Part shown: positions 12,042 to 20,819 of the stretch, piece by piece
Position numbering within the stretch: the stretch's first letter is position 1
How the letters are laid out: every line of letters starts with the position of its first letter
Origin: a virus
Direction: 5' to 3' (one strand)
Virus record (IMG/VR): IMGVR_UViG_3300021962_000610
Span: 1 to 24,810 of that record
DNA length: 24,810 nucleotides
The notes under the pieces: generated by a model
Databases searched by the model: none
Told to the model about the DNA's origin: nothing
What the model saw: the letters and a program-made list of their open reading frames with translations, nothing else
Translations under genes and position numbers: made by a program

Positions 12042-12051
12042 ATTTATTTGA
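12042..12051 (-). promoter_or_regulatory. Late-promoter-like box CAAATAAATA for the dehydrogenase gene
   Basis: On the - strand this is CAAATAAATA, the exact inverse of 12023-12032 across a nine-base centre (12033-12041). It stands 28 bases before the dehydrogenase start at 12013, leaving room for a short leader with the GGGGG ribosome binding site. The two boxes face each other, so transcripts would overlap at their starts. Confidence 0.5.
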
Positions 12052-12079
12052 AAAATATTTTATTTTATACAGGTCTGAA

Positions 12080-13321
12080 ATGGAGAAAATTACTAACTTT
12101 TTAACTGACAACGCCTATGTCCAAGATCCAAGAAGTTCCTGTCTCACAGTGTCATTGAACGATTTTTTAAATGATGATTTAAAAAACGATTTAAAGAATG
12201 TGTCATATGCCGATGTTCTAATCAAATATCCGAATTGGGAAAAGAATTCTGATTTTTTTAAATTTATAAACGAATCAACCCTAGACGAATTAAGGAATAA
12301 TAAAAGATTTTTTCTTTTCTTTGATTGTACAACTGAAGGTTATTCCCCGTTGTTTGAATCTCCGTATTTTGATATACTATATTACAACTGTAAAAAATAT
12401 AATATCTCACCAAATAAAATATTCTATGTATCATCAAACGCACAAGATTCAAAAAACATAAAAAATTTTAATAAAAAAAATCAAATAACAGAATCAATTA
12501 ATGTTTTTAGTTTTCCTGCATTTGAGCTTGCAACTAAAGATATCGTCATCGGAACTCCAAGACGTATGAATCTTGATGCTTACTTACAAACAACATTATC
12601 TAATGTGAACTCTCAATTCACCGGTGAGAAACTTTTTATCAGTCTAAGTCGAGTTAACAGAGATTATAGATCGCTAGCACAGTATCTATTATCTCAGAGT
12701 GAATCGTCAAAATATGCCATAATTAGCCATGATATTTTTAGAGAAAATTTAGATTTTTTAGCAGACCGATGGAGGCATCAATTTAAGGTACTAAGAGACG
12801 AGCCTAAAGAAAATATTAGATCCTGGTTAAAATCTTTACCTATAATTGCTGATACTAGAGATTTTCAAACTAATCACGCATTAAACAGTAATAGTCATTT
12901 ACATCATCAAACTCTGTTTCAAATAGTTAACGAAACAAAAGTCGAAGATTTGTATAGAACTACTCTTTTTTATAGTGAAAAAACATTCAAGCCCATAGCG
13001 CATTTTCAACCTTTTTTAATCTACGGTCAACAAGGTTGCAATAGAGGACTTCAAGAATTCGGTTACAAATTATATACAGATTGGTTTGATTATAGTTTTG
13101 ACGACGAAGTAGACCACGAATACAGATATGTTAAGCTACTTAAAGAAGTAGAAACAGCAGTTAACAAATTAAAAAATTTATCTAAAAAAGAACAAATCCA
13201 GTGGAGATTTAAAAATTTAGAAATATTAAAACATAATTACACAGTATTAGAAAATAATGAATATACTAAAAAAGTTATTAACCAAATCGGTCAAACAATC
13301 TCCACCTACATTAATCAATAA
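12080..13321 (+). CDS. Phage glycosyltransferase-like protein (YSEKTFKPI motif)
   Basis: The 413-residue protein has a C-terminal half like a GT-B-type donor domain: KLFISLSRVNRDYRSLAQYL (184-203) recalls the 'S.NR..R.HR' strand, and YSEKTFKPIAHFQPFLIYG (298-316) followed by GLQEFGYKLYTDWFDYSFDDEVD (323-345, quoted in part) is the pattern 'S-E-K-T-x-K-P-I ... pF...G ... GF' that recurs in phage and giant-virus glycosyltransferases. The N-terminal 180 residues are AT-rich in codon use and divergent. The gene at 14159 has the same C-terminal pattern and is a paralog. It begins the three-gene + island and overlaps the SGNH gene by 65 bases. Activity is inferred; no acceptor is known. Confidence 0.68.
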   Translation: MEKITNFLTDNAYVQDPRSSCLTVSLNDFLNDDLKNDLKNVSYADVLIKYPNWEKNSDFFKFINESTLDELRNNKRFFLFFDCTTEGYSPLFESPYFDILYYNCKKYNISPNKIFYVSSNAQDSKNIKNFNKKNQITESINVFSFPAFELATKDIVIGTPRRMNLDAYLQTTLSNVNSQFTGEKLFISLSRVNRDYRSLAQYLLSQSESSKYAIISHDIFRENLDFLADRWRHQFKVLRDEPKENIRSWLKSLPIIADTRDFQTNHALNSNSHLHHQTLFQIVNETKVEDLYRTTLFYSEKTFKPIAHFQPFLIYGQQGCNRGLQEFGYKLYTDWFDYSFDDEVDHEYRYVKLLKEVETAVNKLKNLSKKEQIQWRFKNLEILKHNYTVLENNEYTKKVINQIGQTISTYINQ

Positions 13322-14162
13322 ACCTGTCCAACGAATTTTTACATTCGGTTGCAGTTTTACGAAATATCATTGGATGACTTGGCCAGAGATAGTTGCTTAC
13401 GAATTAAATGTTCCTCTTTTTAATTACGGAAAAAGCGGCGCAGGAAATCAATATATTGCAAACATGATCTGTCAGGCAGATGCCATACATAAATTCAACG
13501 AAAACGATTTAGTAATGATTTGTTGGACAAATGTCTGCAGAGAAGATAGATATAAAAATCAGAGTTGGATTACACCTGGAAATATTTTTACACAAGGAAT
13601 TTATAGTGAAGAATATGTTAAAGAGTGGGCAGATCCAGTTGGGTATATGTTAAGAGATATCTGCACAATAAAATTAAGTATAAATTTTTTAGAAAATGTA
13701 AAATGTCAATTTCATATGTTCTCTATGTGTAACATTATAGATATCGTTGATCAAAGTCAAAACAACCTTCTAAAAAATTTATTCTTTAAACAAAAAATAA
13801 AAGAGATGTACAAGAATGAATTAAATCAATTACATCCTGATTTTTTTAGTACGTTATGGAAGAATGATTTACAAGCTCATAAATTTCCAAGAGACGAAAA
13901 ACAAATTTCAAAATTTTTTAAAGATGGTCACCCCTCTCCCGAAGAACACCTTGAGTACTTACAACATATATTCCCTAATAGTTTTAGCGAAAAAACTGTA
14001 AACGCAGTAAACGAAAAACATTCTTTTTTTGTAAAACATTTAAAATTTCTTTCTTCTCATTATAATAGACCATTTACAGTATACGAATTAGATCATCGAG
14101 AAAATAATTTGTTAGCTAAAGGTACTACACTAGTAGAATCACAAGAAACAACATTTATATGA
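13257..14162 (+). CDS. SGNH/GDSL-like hydrolase or esterase
   Basis: The 301-residue protein has an SGNH block I near its N-terminus: RIFTFGCSFTKYHWMTWPEI (26-45) with Ser33 in GCSFT, then YGKSGAGNQYIANM (57-70), where Gly and Asn fit blocks II and III, and DGHPSPEEHLEYL (223-235), where Asp223 and His225 fit the C-terminal catalytic dyad. Such proteins remove or transfer acyl groups, often on polysaccharides. The ATG at 13257 is the only start in the frame ahead of the domain, so the overlap of 65 bases with the previous gene seems real. Placement between two glycosyltransferase-like paralogs suggests acyl editing of a glycan. The end overlaps the next gene as ATGA. Confidence 0.8.
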   Translation: MNILKKLLTKSVKQSPPTLINKPVQRIFTFGCSFTKYHWMTWPEIVAYELNVPLFNYGKSGAGNQYIANMICQADAIHKFNENDLVMICWTNVCREDRYKNQSWITPGNIFTQGIYSEEYVKEWADPVGYMLRDICTIKLSINFLENVKCQFHMFSMCNIIDIVDQSQNNLLKNLFFKQKIKEMYKNELNQLHPDFFSTLWKNDLQAHKFPRDEKQISKFFKDGHPSPEEHLEYLQHIFPNSFSEKTVNAVNEKHSFFVKHLKFLSSHYNRPFTVYELDHRENNLLAKGTTLVESQETTFI

Positions 14163-15250
14163 AAATATTTAAAAGTTCAAATTTAAATTTATTAATGAAA
14201 GATAATCACTTTCATTTTTTACCGTTTGAATTTGAAAATAAAAAATGGACTATTGTTGATAAAATATCAGATAGCGATGTAGTACCAGTATTGTTTACAT
14301 ACGGGGAAGAGTTAATAAAAAAAACAGTCAATGAAATGAAAGAGTTAGGGCATACCGATCAACCGGTAATAGTCCTAAATTTATTTCATTTAATGGATAA
14401 TGAAAATAATAAAATTGCTAACCGAACATATTTAGAACTTTGGAAGAAATACCTAAACTGTCCGGTTTTTATGATACACTCTAACTTAGACGAAACTTCT
14501 GAGGATTGTATTTTTAACGATATACTATGGAACAGACAAAAAGCATACTGTACCGAATATCAGATGTTTGATTTAAAAAACAGAGCCTGGTCATTATATG
14601 CAACAAAGAAAATGTACAACATAGGACAGTTTGAAAAAAATGATCACTGTAAAATATTTCTATCTCCAATAAGGATATACAGTGACTCTAATCATATTAG
14701 AATGACTTATCGAGCTAAGTTACTAAGTTTGATAAAAAACAAAAACGGTTATTATAGCGACAATACTAATGGAATGGTTTTAGAATCTGAGGAAGGTTTA
14801 AAGTTCAATAATAGACTATTGTCAGGTGGCGGAACTTGGTGGCCCGTTGCTAATAAATTTTACGAATCTTCTTATATCAGTATCTATGTAGAAACAATTC
14901 TAGAAAGAGATAAGCTGAGAAGTATAACTGAGAAAACCTGGGATCCTTTAATTAAAGGACATTTTATTCTACCTTTCGGATATCAGGGACTAATAAAAGA
15001 TATTGAGTCCTATGGTTTTAAATTACCCAACTGGATTGATTATTCTTACGACGATATCGAAGATATCGAAGACCGGTGGAATCAGTACGAAAAAGAAGTT
15101 AATCGAATTTTATCTCTTAGAATGCAACAGCTTAATCTTTTATGGAAACAAGATTTAAATCTGTTAAAATATAATAGAGATTTATTTTTTAAAAGAAAGT
15201 ACGATAGTCTGTATGATAAAATTCTTTTAAAATTAAAAAACAGAACATAG
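14159..15250 (+). CDS. Phage glycosyltransferase-like protein, paralog of the gene at 12080
   Basis: The 363-residue protein ends with SITEKTWDPLIKGHFILPFG (255-274) and GFKLPNWIDYSYDD (286-299), the same motif order as in the 12080 product (YSEKTFKPI ... PFLIYG ... GYKLYTDWFDYSF). A preceding FLSPIRIYSDSNHIRMTYRA (167-186) corresponds to the FISLSRVNRDYRSLA strand. The N-terminal 150 residues differ. Function is inferred as glycosyl transfer. It overlaps the SGNH gene by ATGA and its last 18 bases overlap the 3' end of the opposing radical SAM gene. Confidence 0.68.
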   Translation: MKIFKSSNLNLLMKDNHFHFLPFEFENKKWTIVDKISDSDVVPVLFTYGEELIKKTVNEMKELGHTDQPVIVLNLFHLMDNENNKIANRTYLELWKKYLNCPVFMIHSNLDETSEDCIFNDILWNRQKAYCTEYQMFDLKNRAWSLYATKKMYNIGQFEKNDHCKIFLSPIRIYSDSNHIRMTYRAKLLSLIKNKNGYYSDNTNGMVLESEEGLKFNNRLLSGGGTWWPVANKFYESSYISIYVETILERDKLRSITEKTWDPLIKGHFILPFGYQGLIKDIESYGFKLPNWIDYSYDDIEDIEDRWNQYEKEVNRILSLRMQQLNLLWKQDLNLLKYNRDLFFKRKYDSLYDKILLKLKNRT

Positions 15251-16600
15251 TTTGTAAAATTGTTCCATTTCAGGAAATGTTTTTAGAAAATTAGTTCCCC
15301 GTCTGCGATCGTACTCATTGAACCAATTATAAAAATCTTTTCGACCTTCTTTTAATCGTTCTTCGCTATAGTTAGTTGTTTTCATATAATCAACTACACG
15401 CCTAAATTTTTCAAACTCAAGATCGGAGAATTTAGTACGATCCAGATCATCCAAGTTATCTTTGATGAATTTTAGATGCGATTCCATGTAAGGAATGTAA
15501 TCTTCCTTGGGCAGTATATTCATGTCATACTGCAAAGGTTCTTTTAAAAACGGTGTATCAAATCTAATGCGTTGCCATTTATTTTGTTCTAAACCGTTAT
15601 ATCTCTTTCTCCACTCTAATATCTTTTCCAGCAAACTCTGAAAATTTGTCACTGTAAGAATATTAAAAGTTATCATAAAAGTAATAGGCAATGCTGTCTT
15701 GGTAAGATAGGTATTTAAATTTGTTTCCCACACAGATAGATCCAACCCTGTACGAATATACTCTGCAGAATCTCCCCATGTATCTATACTAGTAAAAATT
15801 TTAAAATCTTTTATTTTACCGTTATTAACTAAATTATTAACTTTTTCTACTAGTCTACTGATTAGTAAGGGCTTAACACCAAAATTGCTGTTGATGTTTA
15901 ATTCTAAATTTGGTAGGGGATTCTGTTCTAAATCATCTAGCAATTTCCAAGTACTCTGTTGCAATAAAGGTTCGCCACCAGTAATACGCAAGATAGTTAA
16001 TGTCTTACGAACTTCTGGCCACCACTCCCACCAAGCAGCAACATATGGATTTGTTTCTTCTTCGTAGATTTGAAACCAATTGATATCATTCCGATGATTA
16101 CGAACCATAGTATACGGTCCGTGATCTTTGATCTCTTTATAATAGCTGCTGCTGTGTTTAGGATGACAATATCCGCACTTGAAATTGCATTCATTTCCAA
16201 AAGAAATTTCAATATACTGTGGGTTAACAGGACTCATTGGATTTTCGACAACATTTTTAAAACGTTGCTCTGTGTAGATACTAGCATTACGCTCGTGTCG
16301 ATCACTGATGTATTCAGATCCTAATGCTTCTATATTCCAACAATATTGACACCCTGACGGTTTCTTGCCTTCTAACATGTCAAATCTCTCTGACATCTTT
16401 TGTGGTGTATTATGCAATACGCTAGGATTGTGTGATAACTGATCTAGAGGAATCTTATGAGGAGGGGGATGATAACAACTATGTGTTTCTCCCGTCTGTA
16501 GATATATTGTAGTATGATGCCATTTGGCCATACAGAATGTAGGACTAACTTCATTCATTATCGGAATGAACTTTTTAATCCTCGATATGTCTTGCATCAA
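15233..16600 (-). CDS. Radical SAM protein with twitch/SPASM-like extra cysteines
   Basis: The 455-residue protein has the SAM cluster motif FGNECNFKCGYCHPKHSS (134-151) with Cys138, Cys142, Cys145, and the SAM-binding ILRITGGEPLL (203-213). The N-terminal 90 residues have FCMAKWHHTTIYLQTGETH (22-40) with Cys23 and then Cys42, Cys84, Cys87 (GCQYCW), which could bind an auxiliary cluster or zinc; in most twitch proteins such cysteines are C-terminal, so their N-terminal place is notable. Typical substrates of this family are peptides or sugars. It sits between glycosyltransferase genes, so sugar dehydrogenation, epimerisation or an unknown group attachment is possible. It overlaps its upstream neighbour by 26 bases. 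Confidence 0.86.
   Translation of the reverse strand: MMQDISRIKKFIPIMNEVSPTFCMAKWHHTTIYLQTGETHSCYHPPPHKIPLDQLSHNPSVLHNTPQKMSERFDMLEGKKPSGCQYCWNIEALGSEYISDRHERNASIYTEQRFKNVVENPMSPVNPQYIEISFGNECNFKCGYCHPKHSSSYYKEIKDHGPYTMVRNHRNDINWFQIYEEETNPYVAAWWEWWPEVRKTLTILRITGGEPLLQQSTWKLLDDLEQNPLPNLELNINSNFGVKPLLISRLVEKVNNLVNNGKIKDFKIFTSIDTWGDSAEYIRTGLDLSVWETNLNTYLTKTALPITFMITFNILTVTNFQSLLEKILEWRKRYNGLEQNKWQRIRFDTPFLKEPLQYDMNILPKEDYIPYMESHLKFIKDNLDDLDRTKFSDLEFEKFRRVVDYMKTTNYSEERLKEGRKDFYNWFNEYDRRRGTNFLKTFPEMEQFYKLCSVF
15266..15284 (+). terminator. Weak intrinsic terminator candidate for the + sugar operon
   Basis: CATTT (15266-15270) and AAATG (15275-15279) pair around CAGG, followed by five T (15280-15284), 16 bases after the + stop at 15250. 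The five-pair, AT-rich stem is weak, but the position mirrors the strong terminator at 10852-10878: just past the last + gene and inside the 3' end of the opposing gene. Confidence 0.35.
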
Positions 16601-17618
16601 ACTGTTCCTTTAACCAAATAAAATCATTAATCTTTGCTAATTTTTCAGGATCATCTTGCCATTCAACACCGAATGATCTACCAGAGACTGCTCCATCTAT
16701 AGCATACTTTCCATAAAGACTATGTTTGCCTAGAGTACACCATGCTTCTAGTCTCTCTTCTGATTCTTTACTTACTTGTCCGTGGAGTCTTTTACTGGCT
16801 AATTTGACACATTCTCTAAATGCGCTACGCCAGGTACTGAATGGATCTGTGTTAAATGCTGTAACATTGCTAACCTGTTCCATTGCTTTAAATTTTTTAC
16901 TGATACTAGTAGTCATGTCAGGGCTAGAAACATCAACTTCTAATGTCAGCTGGGTAGGTAAAAGTTTAACGCCGCCGTAACCATACTCAAGATCATTTAT
17001 AGGATTACGGCTGCGCCATACGTGAACTACATCTCTATCGTGCTTAGGAACATAATAATCTAAATTAAAATCTTCTAGCAACTCTGCATCAGCATCTACG
17101 ACCCAGAACATAGGTGTTGATACTAATTTTGCTGCTTCTATATGGGCTTGATGGATTCCTTTTACACCGTGAACACGTTTAGAATCAGGGTAACGATTTA
17201 AAAGTTTTTGATAGTTTTCATCTGCAAAAGTTTCATTATAACTTATAAAAACAATTTCAGACGGGATTGAATAGGTTGCATTTATGTCAAGGTCTTTAGT
17301 CTTACCAGTAAAAAACTGATATTGCCATTCTCGCTTGGTGATATTGGTTCCTCTAGGAATCAAATATACGCCAAGTCGCCTTCCATTATCTTGCAGAAAT
17401 CTGTGTATGTATTCTTTATCCCAAGCAGGAACAATATAGTCGAAATCGTAAAAAATAGTACAGTCATCATCTATTATCCAAGCAAATTTAGTAAATGTAT
17501 CTGATAGTGCTTGCTGAACACTTTCTCTTTTTTGAGCGTGTGAAAACTTTTTCTTTATCTGTTGCCATCTAGATTCAGAACCGGGAGTTTTTTGATCGAT
17601 AAAAAATAGATCATACAT
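16575..17618 (-). CDS. Glycosyltransferase with a degenerate duplicated N-terminal domain
   Basis: The 347-residue protein belongs to the same family as its upstream neighbour. Residues 121-222 hold the good copy: EIVFISYNETFADENYQKLL (121-140), KRVHGVKGIHQAH (147-159), FWVVDADAEL (171-180; DxD-like DADA) and NPINDLEYGYGGVKLLP (205-221). Residues 1-75 look like a worn copy of the same start: DLFFIDQKTPGSESRWQQIK (3-22) resembles the EIVFISYNE..ADENYQKL segment, and FAWIIDDDCTIFYDF (45-59) stands where FWVVDADAELLEDF should be, while the VHGVKG signature is lost. The C-terminus has FRECVKLASKRLHG and YGKYAIDGAVSGRSFG, matching the neighbour. It probably transfers a sugar using the second domain; the first may bind or regulate. 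It overlaps the radical SAM gene by 26 bases. Confidence 0.8.
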   Translation of the reverse strand: MYDLFFIDQKTPGSESRWQQIKKKFSHAQKRESVQQALSDTFTKFAWIIDDDCTIFYDFDYIVPAWDKEYIHRFLQDNGRRLGVYLIPRGTNITKREWQYQFFTGKTKDLDINATYSIPSEIVFISYNETFADENYQKLLNRYPDSKRVHGVKGIHQAHIEAAKLVSTPMFWVVDADAELLEDFNLDYYVPKHDRDVVHVWRSRNPINDLEYGYGGVKLLPTQLTLEVDVSSPDMTTSISKKFKAMEQVSNVTAFNTDPFSTWRSAFRECVKLASKRLHGQVSKESEERLEAWCTLGKHSLYGKYAIDGAVSGRSFGVEWQDDPEKLAKINDFIWLKEQFDARHIED

Positions 17619-18516
17619 TTGTATAGTAGTAAGTAGCGCAAAGATTTATTGTTTCGTTATAAACATCAGAGACATATTTGCTTTGATCTTTATCAAAATT
17701 TAAATATTCGAATCCTAGATTGTAACGGATTTTTTCTCCCAGATCTTTGATAGCATCAACAAGACCGTTGTCGTTATCTTCTTCATACGGCTTACCGTAC
17801 TGTTCCCAAATGCCTTTTAATATTTCAAAGTCTCTTACATCTACATAATTCCAATCAGTGCAATTAGTTAACCAGGTACCTAATCTTGCACCGTAAATGG
17901 CATATAGTCCGTTATCTACGTGTGCTCCAACTGTTGACCAAATTTTTAATCTATGTAAATTATGCCACCAAACACGTTGTCGTATTTCTTGAGGCGGAAC
18001 TTTGACTCCATTATATAATGTCATTTTAACACCCTCTCTAAAGCCAGCTCTCCAGGCCTGATACGGTGTTACATTAATAATACTCTGGCTGAAAGATTTA
18101 GGATGATTCCTATATCCGTCTTCCCAACAAAAGTCCACTTGTGCTTGGTCACTTTCTGCGGCTTCGTGTGTTTTCATGTTTCTAATAAAATCTTTATTCC
18201 AGATTTTTAGGCCGCCGTTGCCGTATCGAAGGTTGTTTACAGAATTAATTCCGCACCAGCCATAGACTTGTATCTTAGGATCATCCATGCTAAGATCTAA
18301 ATCAAAAAAACTAGTATCAACTATATTATCACCGTCGACTGTAATAAGCCAATCCGTGTCTGATAATTCTGCCGCAGCCTTGTGTGCAGCATCAGAACCC
18401 TTAACACCGTGAATACGTTTAGCCCAGGGTGCTTTAGTTAAAAGATCCGCATAATTTAAATCTGCGTTTGGTTCGTCATAGGAAATAAAAACGATGTCGT
18501 GCTCAATTACTTTCAT
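17611..18516 (-). CDS. GT-A-like phage glycosyltransferase
   Basis: The 301-residue protein starts MKVIEHDIVFISYDEPNADL (1-20), then RIHGVKGSDAAHKAAAE (34-50), WLITVDGDNIVD (56-67; DGD as the metal/nucleotide-sugar DxD) and NSVNNLRYGNGGLKIWNK. The same motifs in the same order occur in the adjacent 16575 product. The C-terminal part has FREGVKMTLYNG and VDNGLYAIYGARLGTWL, again shared. It is one domain shorter than its neighbour, so the pair shows tandem duplication with domain gain or loss. The sugar and acceptor are unknown. It overlaps both neighbours by a few bases. Confidence 0.8.
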   Translation of the reverse strand: MKVIEHDIVFISYDEPNADLNYADLLTKAPWAKRIHGVKGSDAAHKAAAELSDTDWLITVDGDNIVDTSFFDLDLSMDDPKIQVYGWCGINSVNNLRYGNGGLKIWNKDFIRNMKTHEAAESDQAQVDFCWEDGYRNHPKSFSQSIINVTPYQAWRAGFREGVKMTLYNGVKVPPQEIRQRVWWHNLHRLKIWSTVGAHVDNGLYAIYGARLGTWLTNCTDWNYVDVRDFEILKGIWEQYGKPYEEDNDNGLVDAIKDLGEKIRYNLGFEYLNFDKDQSKYVSDVYNETINLCATYYYTNV

Positions 18517-19130
18517 TTGACCTCAAATGCTATCTTATCAACAAACTTCAGGTAGTACATACTAATGTCAACAGGAAGATGACTGCTATTGAAGAACATC
18601 CTATGTTCTCCGTGAGTGATTAGAGTTTGTAAATCTAATTTTATTGTATTATAAATTACCGTAGCGTCGTTGTAATCAGTTATCCAAATATTGTGATCGT
18701 ATTCGATCCATTTTTCTAATAATTGAATTAAATCTTTATTATGTAATTTAATTACTAACTCTTTTGGTTCTAGTAAAATAGAAATTCCAATATCTACTGT
18801 ATTATCAAGTATCTCGTTTTGGAATTCAATTCTTGACAAATCACCCCAATCCGAAACTTTCTGTGGTTTTAATTTAATATGATTTGTTTTCAAATCATTA
18901 CAATATCTATACATTCCGGCATTTACTAACGGATCTAAAAATTCCATTTCGGACTCGTGCATCTTTCTTACTTCACTGTGCATAATGTGAGTACGATTTT
19001 GATATTTCCTAGGATCCTTAGGATGAACTCCCACAATATCTCCGTTAAAAATATTGTAACTAATATGCCAATCCTCTTTTTGCGCTTCGGCAAATTCTGT
19101 TAATAATTTTATAAAATTTGTGTTATCCAT
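18513..19130 (-). CDS. Unknown protein in the glycosyltransferase cluster
   Basis: The 205-residue product lies between glycosyltransferase genes and overlaps both. The N-terminal half has WHISYNIFNGDIVGVHP and charged helical segments; the C-terminal half is strand-rich (ELVIKLHNKDLIQLLEKW, IWITDYNDATVIYNTI, TLITHGEHRMFFNSSHLP). I see no DxD-glycosyltransferase site, SAM motif or metal site. Its only Cys (in YRYCNDLK) is single. Tight packing and normal codon use support a real gene; the function is not recognised. Confidence 0.7.
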   Translation of the reverse strand: MDNTNFIKLLTEFAEAQKEDWHISYNIFNGDIVGVHPKDPRKYQNRTHIMHSEVRKMHESEMEFLDPLVNAGMYRYCNDLKTNHIKLKPQKVSDWGDLSRIEFQNEILDNTVDIGISILLEPKELVIKLHNKDLIQLLEKWIEYDHNIWITDYNDATVIYNTIKLDLQTLITHGEHRMFFNSSHLPVDISMYYLKFVDKIAFEVK

Positions 19131-19977
19131 CCTTTATCCTTTTTCGATTGATACGATTATATGTATTAATATCGTCCATTGTTATAACACTCTTATTTAC
19201 ATAATGTACGATGTCGGTTTGCGAATAATTTCCAATTTTAAGCTGAGCTTCTCGATTTAGAAAGAATTTTAGGTATCTTGTCCAATTTTCATCAACTAAA
19301 TTAGCATCTTGCACATTGGATTTCATATGGACTATGCGAGGGAATCCTAAATCGAATGATATTTCATCTGTTATTCCTAAAATCTTAGAAGATAGTGCAA
19401 ATGCTTCATCTGTTCCTATAGGTGATCCCACATCCTGATCTATCATTAAATTTTTAAACTCTTTAGGATACTTGGTTATGTATCGCACCATTTTAAAAAA
19501 CTCTCTAGATATTTCAGAGTCCTTTTTAAAAAATGTAAAAGCAGAGTATAAATCTGGAAGATCGTTTTTAGTGAACATTCGACGATAAAAATCAGACTTT
19601 ATTTTATCTCCTCTAAAGTTATATGCCCCTTTGGTTACATACAAATCTGTAAATTCTCTAAGTTTATCTATCCAATGACTGTAATCCGACATAAACAACA
19701 TGTCTGCATCAAGGCAAACGGTATCGTCCCAAGGACTCAGTTGATCCATCCAACTTCTTCCGTCCCAATGAGTTTCTTTATTCCAAAATTGAATCTTATC
19801 GAACACCCAGATATTGTTTAATATCGGAAGCCAATTCTCATCATCGGTGACTATTGCTACGTTGTCGTATCCTGTTGGCTGTGTCTTTTTAATAGACAAT
19901 GCTAATGCATGCGCCATTCTATGATAATTATGACTCTGATGTTTAGCAACAATGATCAAATAACCAAATGATCTCAT
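19123..19977 (-). CDS. GT-A-like glycosyltransferase (GT8-like)
   Basis: The 284-residue protein has a GT-A layout: a start with GYLIIVAKHQSHNYHRMAHA (5-24), VAIVTDDENWLPIL (40-53), then SPWDDTVCLDADMLFMSDYS (81-100) with the DAD triplet (90-92) that binds metal and the nucleotide-sugar in GT8 and related families, and a C-terminal part with IVHMKS, like the His that often completes the metal site. TFFKKDSE near 150 matches the neighbour at 19974. It should act in the cytoplasm of the infected cell; the acceptor is unknown. It overlaps both neighbours. Confidence 0.78.
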   Translation of the reverse strand: MRSFGYLIIVAKHQSHNYHRMAHALALSIKKTQPTGYDNVAIVTDDENWLPILNNIWVFDKIQFWNKETHWDGRSWMDQLSPWDDTVCLDADMLFMSDYSHWIDKLREFTDLYVTKGAYNFRGDKIKSDFYRRMFTKNDLPDLYSAFTFFKKDSEISREFFKMVRYITKYPKEFKNLMIDQDVGSPIGTDEAFALSSKILGITDEISFDLGFPRIVHMKSNVQDANLVDENWTRYLKFFLNREAQLKIGNYSQTDIVHYVNKSVITMDDINTYNRINRKRIKDG

Positions 19978-20819
19978 AATTCTAAAATTGTGTCTATGTT
20001 ATCAATTAAAAACTGTTTATTCATAAAATGAAGATCAGTATCTTTAACTTTTATGGGGTAAATTTTATCAGTCTTTGGTAAAAGAAATTTTAATAAAGAG
20101 TTTTTATTAAATTCTTGAACTATAACTGCTTCGTGAATCGTTTTAATCGGAGGTAATTCATATTTTACGTTCTTTTTAAAACCATCAATTATATGTAGAG
20201 CAACCGTAAATGCTATATCATTTCGAAACTGTTTAGTATCAAACTTGTAAATAGAACCAAAATAAAAATAATTGTTCTTTATAAATTTAACTAGATCAAA
20301 TATAGCTTTCGATTCTGCATCTTTTTTAAAAAAAATAGTTGTAGCCCATTTTAAATCTAATGATGTAGGACTAAGTCGATAATCTAATATTCCTTTAACT
20401 TCAGGATCAAAAAAATCTACAGCTGAAGATATTAAAAAACTTTGATCTACATCCCAATACCTGTTTAGCTCTTTAGTAAAAATTAAAAAATCAGAATCAA
20501 ATAGCAATGTCTGATCGTATGGAGTTAAATCGTATGCAGAATCTCTGTTTAGATTTAAAAAAGAAGTTTGCTCACCAGTTACAAGGCTTTTCCTCTTATT
20601 AGTAGCAACTACATCATCTGTTAATACAATAGACTCAAAAACTTGATCTAATAAAGTCTGATACTTTGTATTAGTTAAACTCTCAAGAGACTTCGAATCA
20701 GTTACTAAAGAAACAGGATAACCTAAATTGTCTTTAGCTAACTTAGCTGACCCTAACGCCATTAACAAATAATTTGTCTTTTCGTTATTATGAGCGTAAG
20801 TTAATAAACCACGTTTCAT
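19974..20819 (-). CDS. GT-A-like glycosyltransferase, paralog of the adjacent gene
   Basis: The 281-residue protein resembles the 19123 product in order of elements: GLLTYAHNNEKTNYLLMALG (4-23), VSLVTDSKSLESL (36-48), YDQTLLFDSDFLIF (101-114) with DSD (108-110) in the DxD place, ATTIFFKKDAESKAIFD later against the other's TFFKKDSEISREFF, and LHFMNKQF near the end. Identity is low, so the duplication is old or the two were acquired separately. Sugar transfer is inferred. It overlaps its neighbours by ATGA on both sides. Confidence 0.72.
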   Translation of the reverse strand: MKRGLLTYAHNNEKTNYLLMALGSAKLAKDNLGYPVSLVTDSKSLESLTNTKYQTLLDQVFESIVLTDDVVATNKRKSLVTGEQTSFLNLNRDSAYDLTPYDQTLLFDSDFLIFTKELNRYWDVDQSFLISSAVDFFDPEVKGILDYRLSPTSLDLKWATTIFFKKDAESKAIFDLVKFIKNNYFYFGSIYKFDTKQFRNDIAFTVALHIIDGFKKNVKYELPPIKTIHEAVIVQEFNKNSLLKFLLPKTDKIYPIKVKDTDLHFMNKQFLIDNIDTILEL

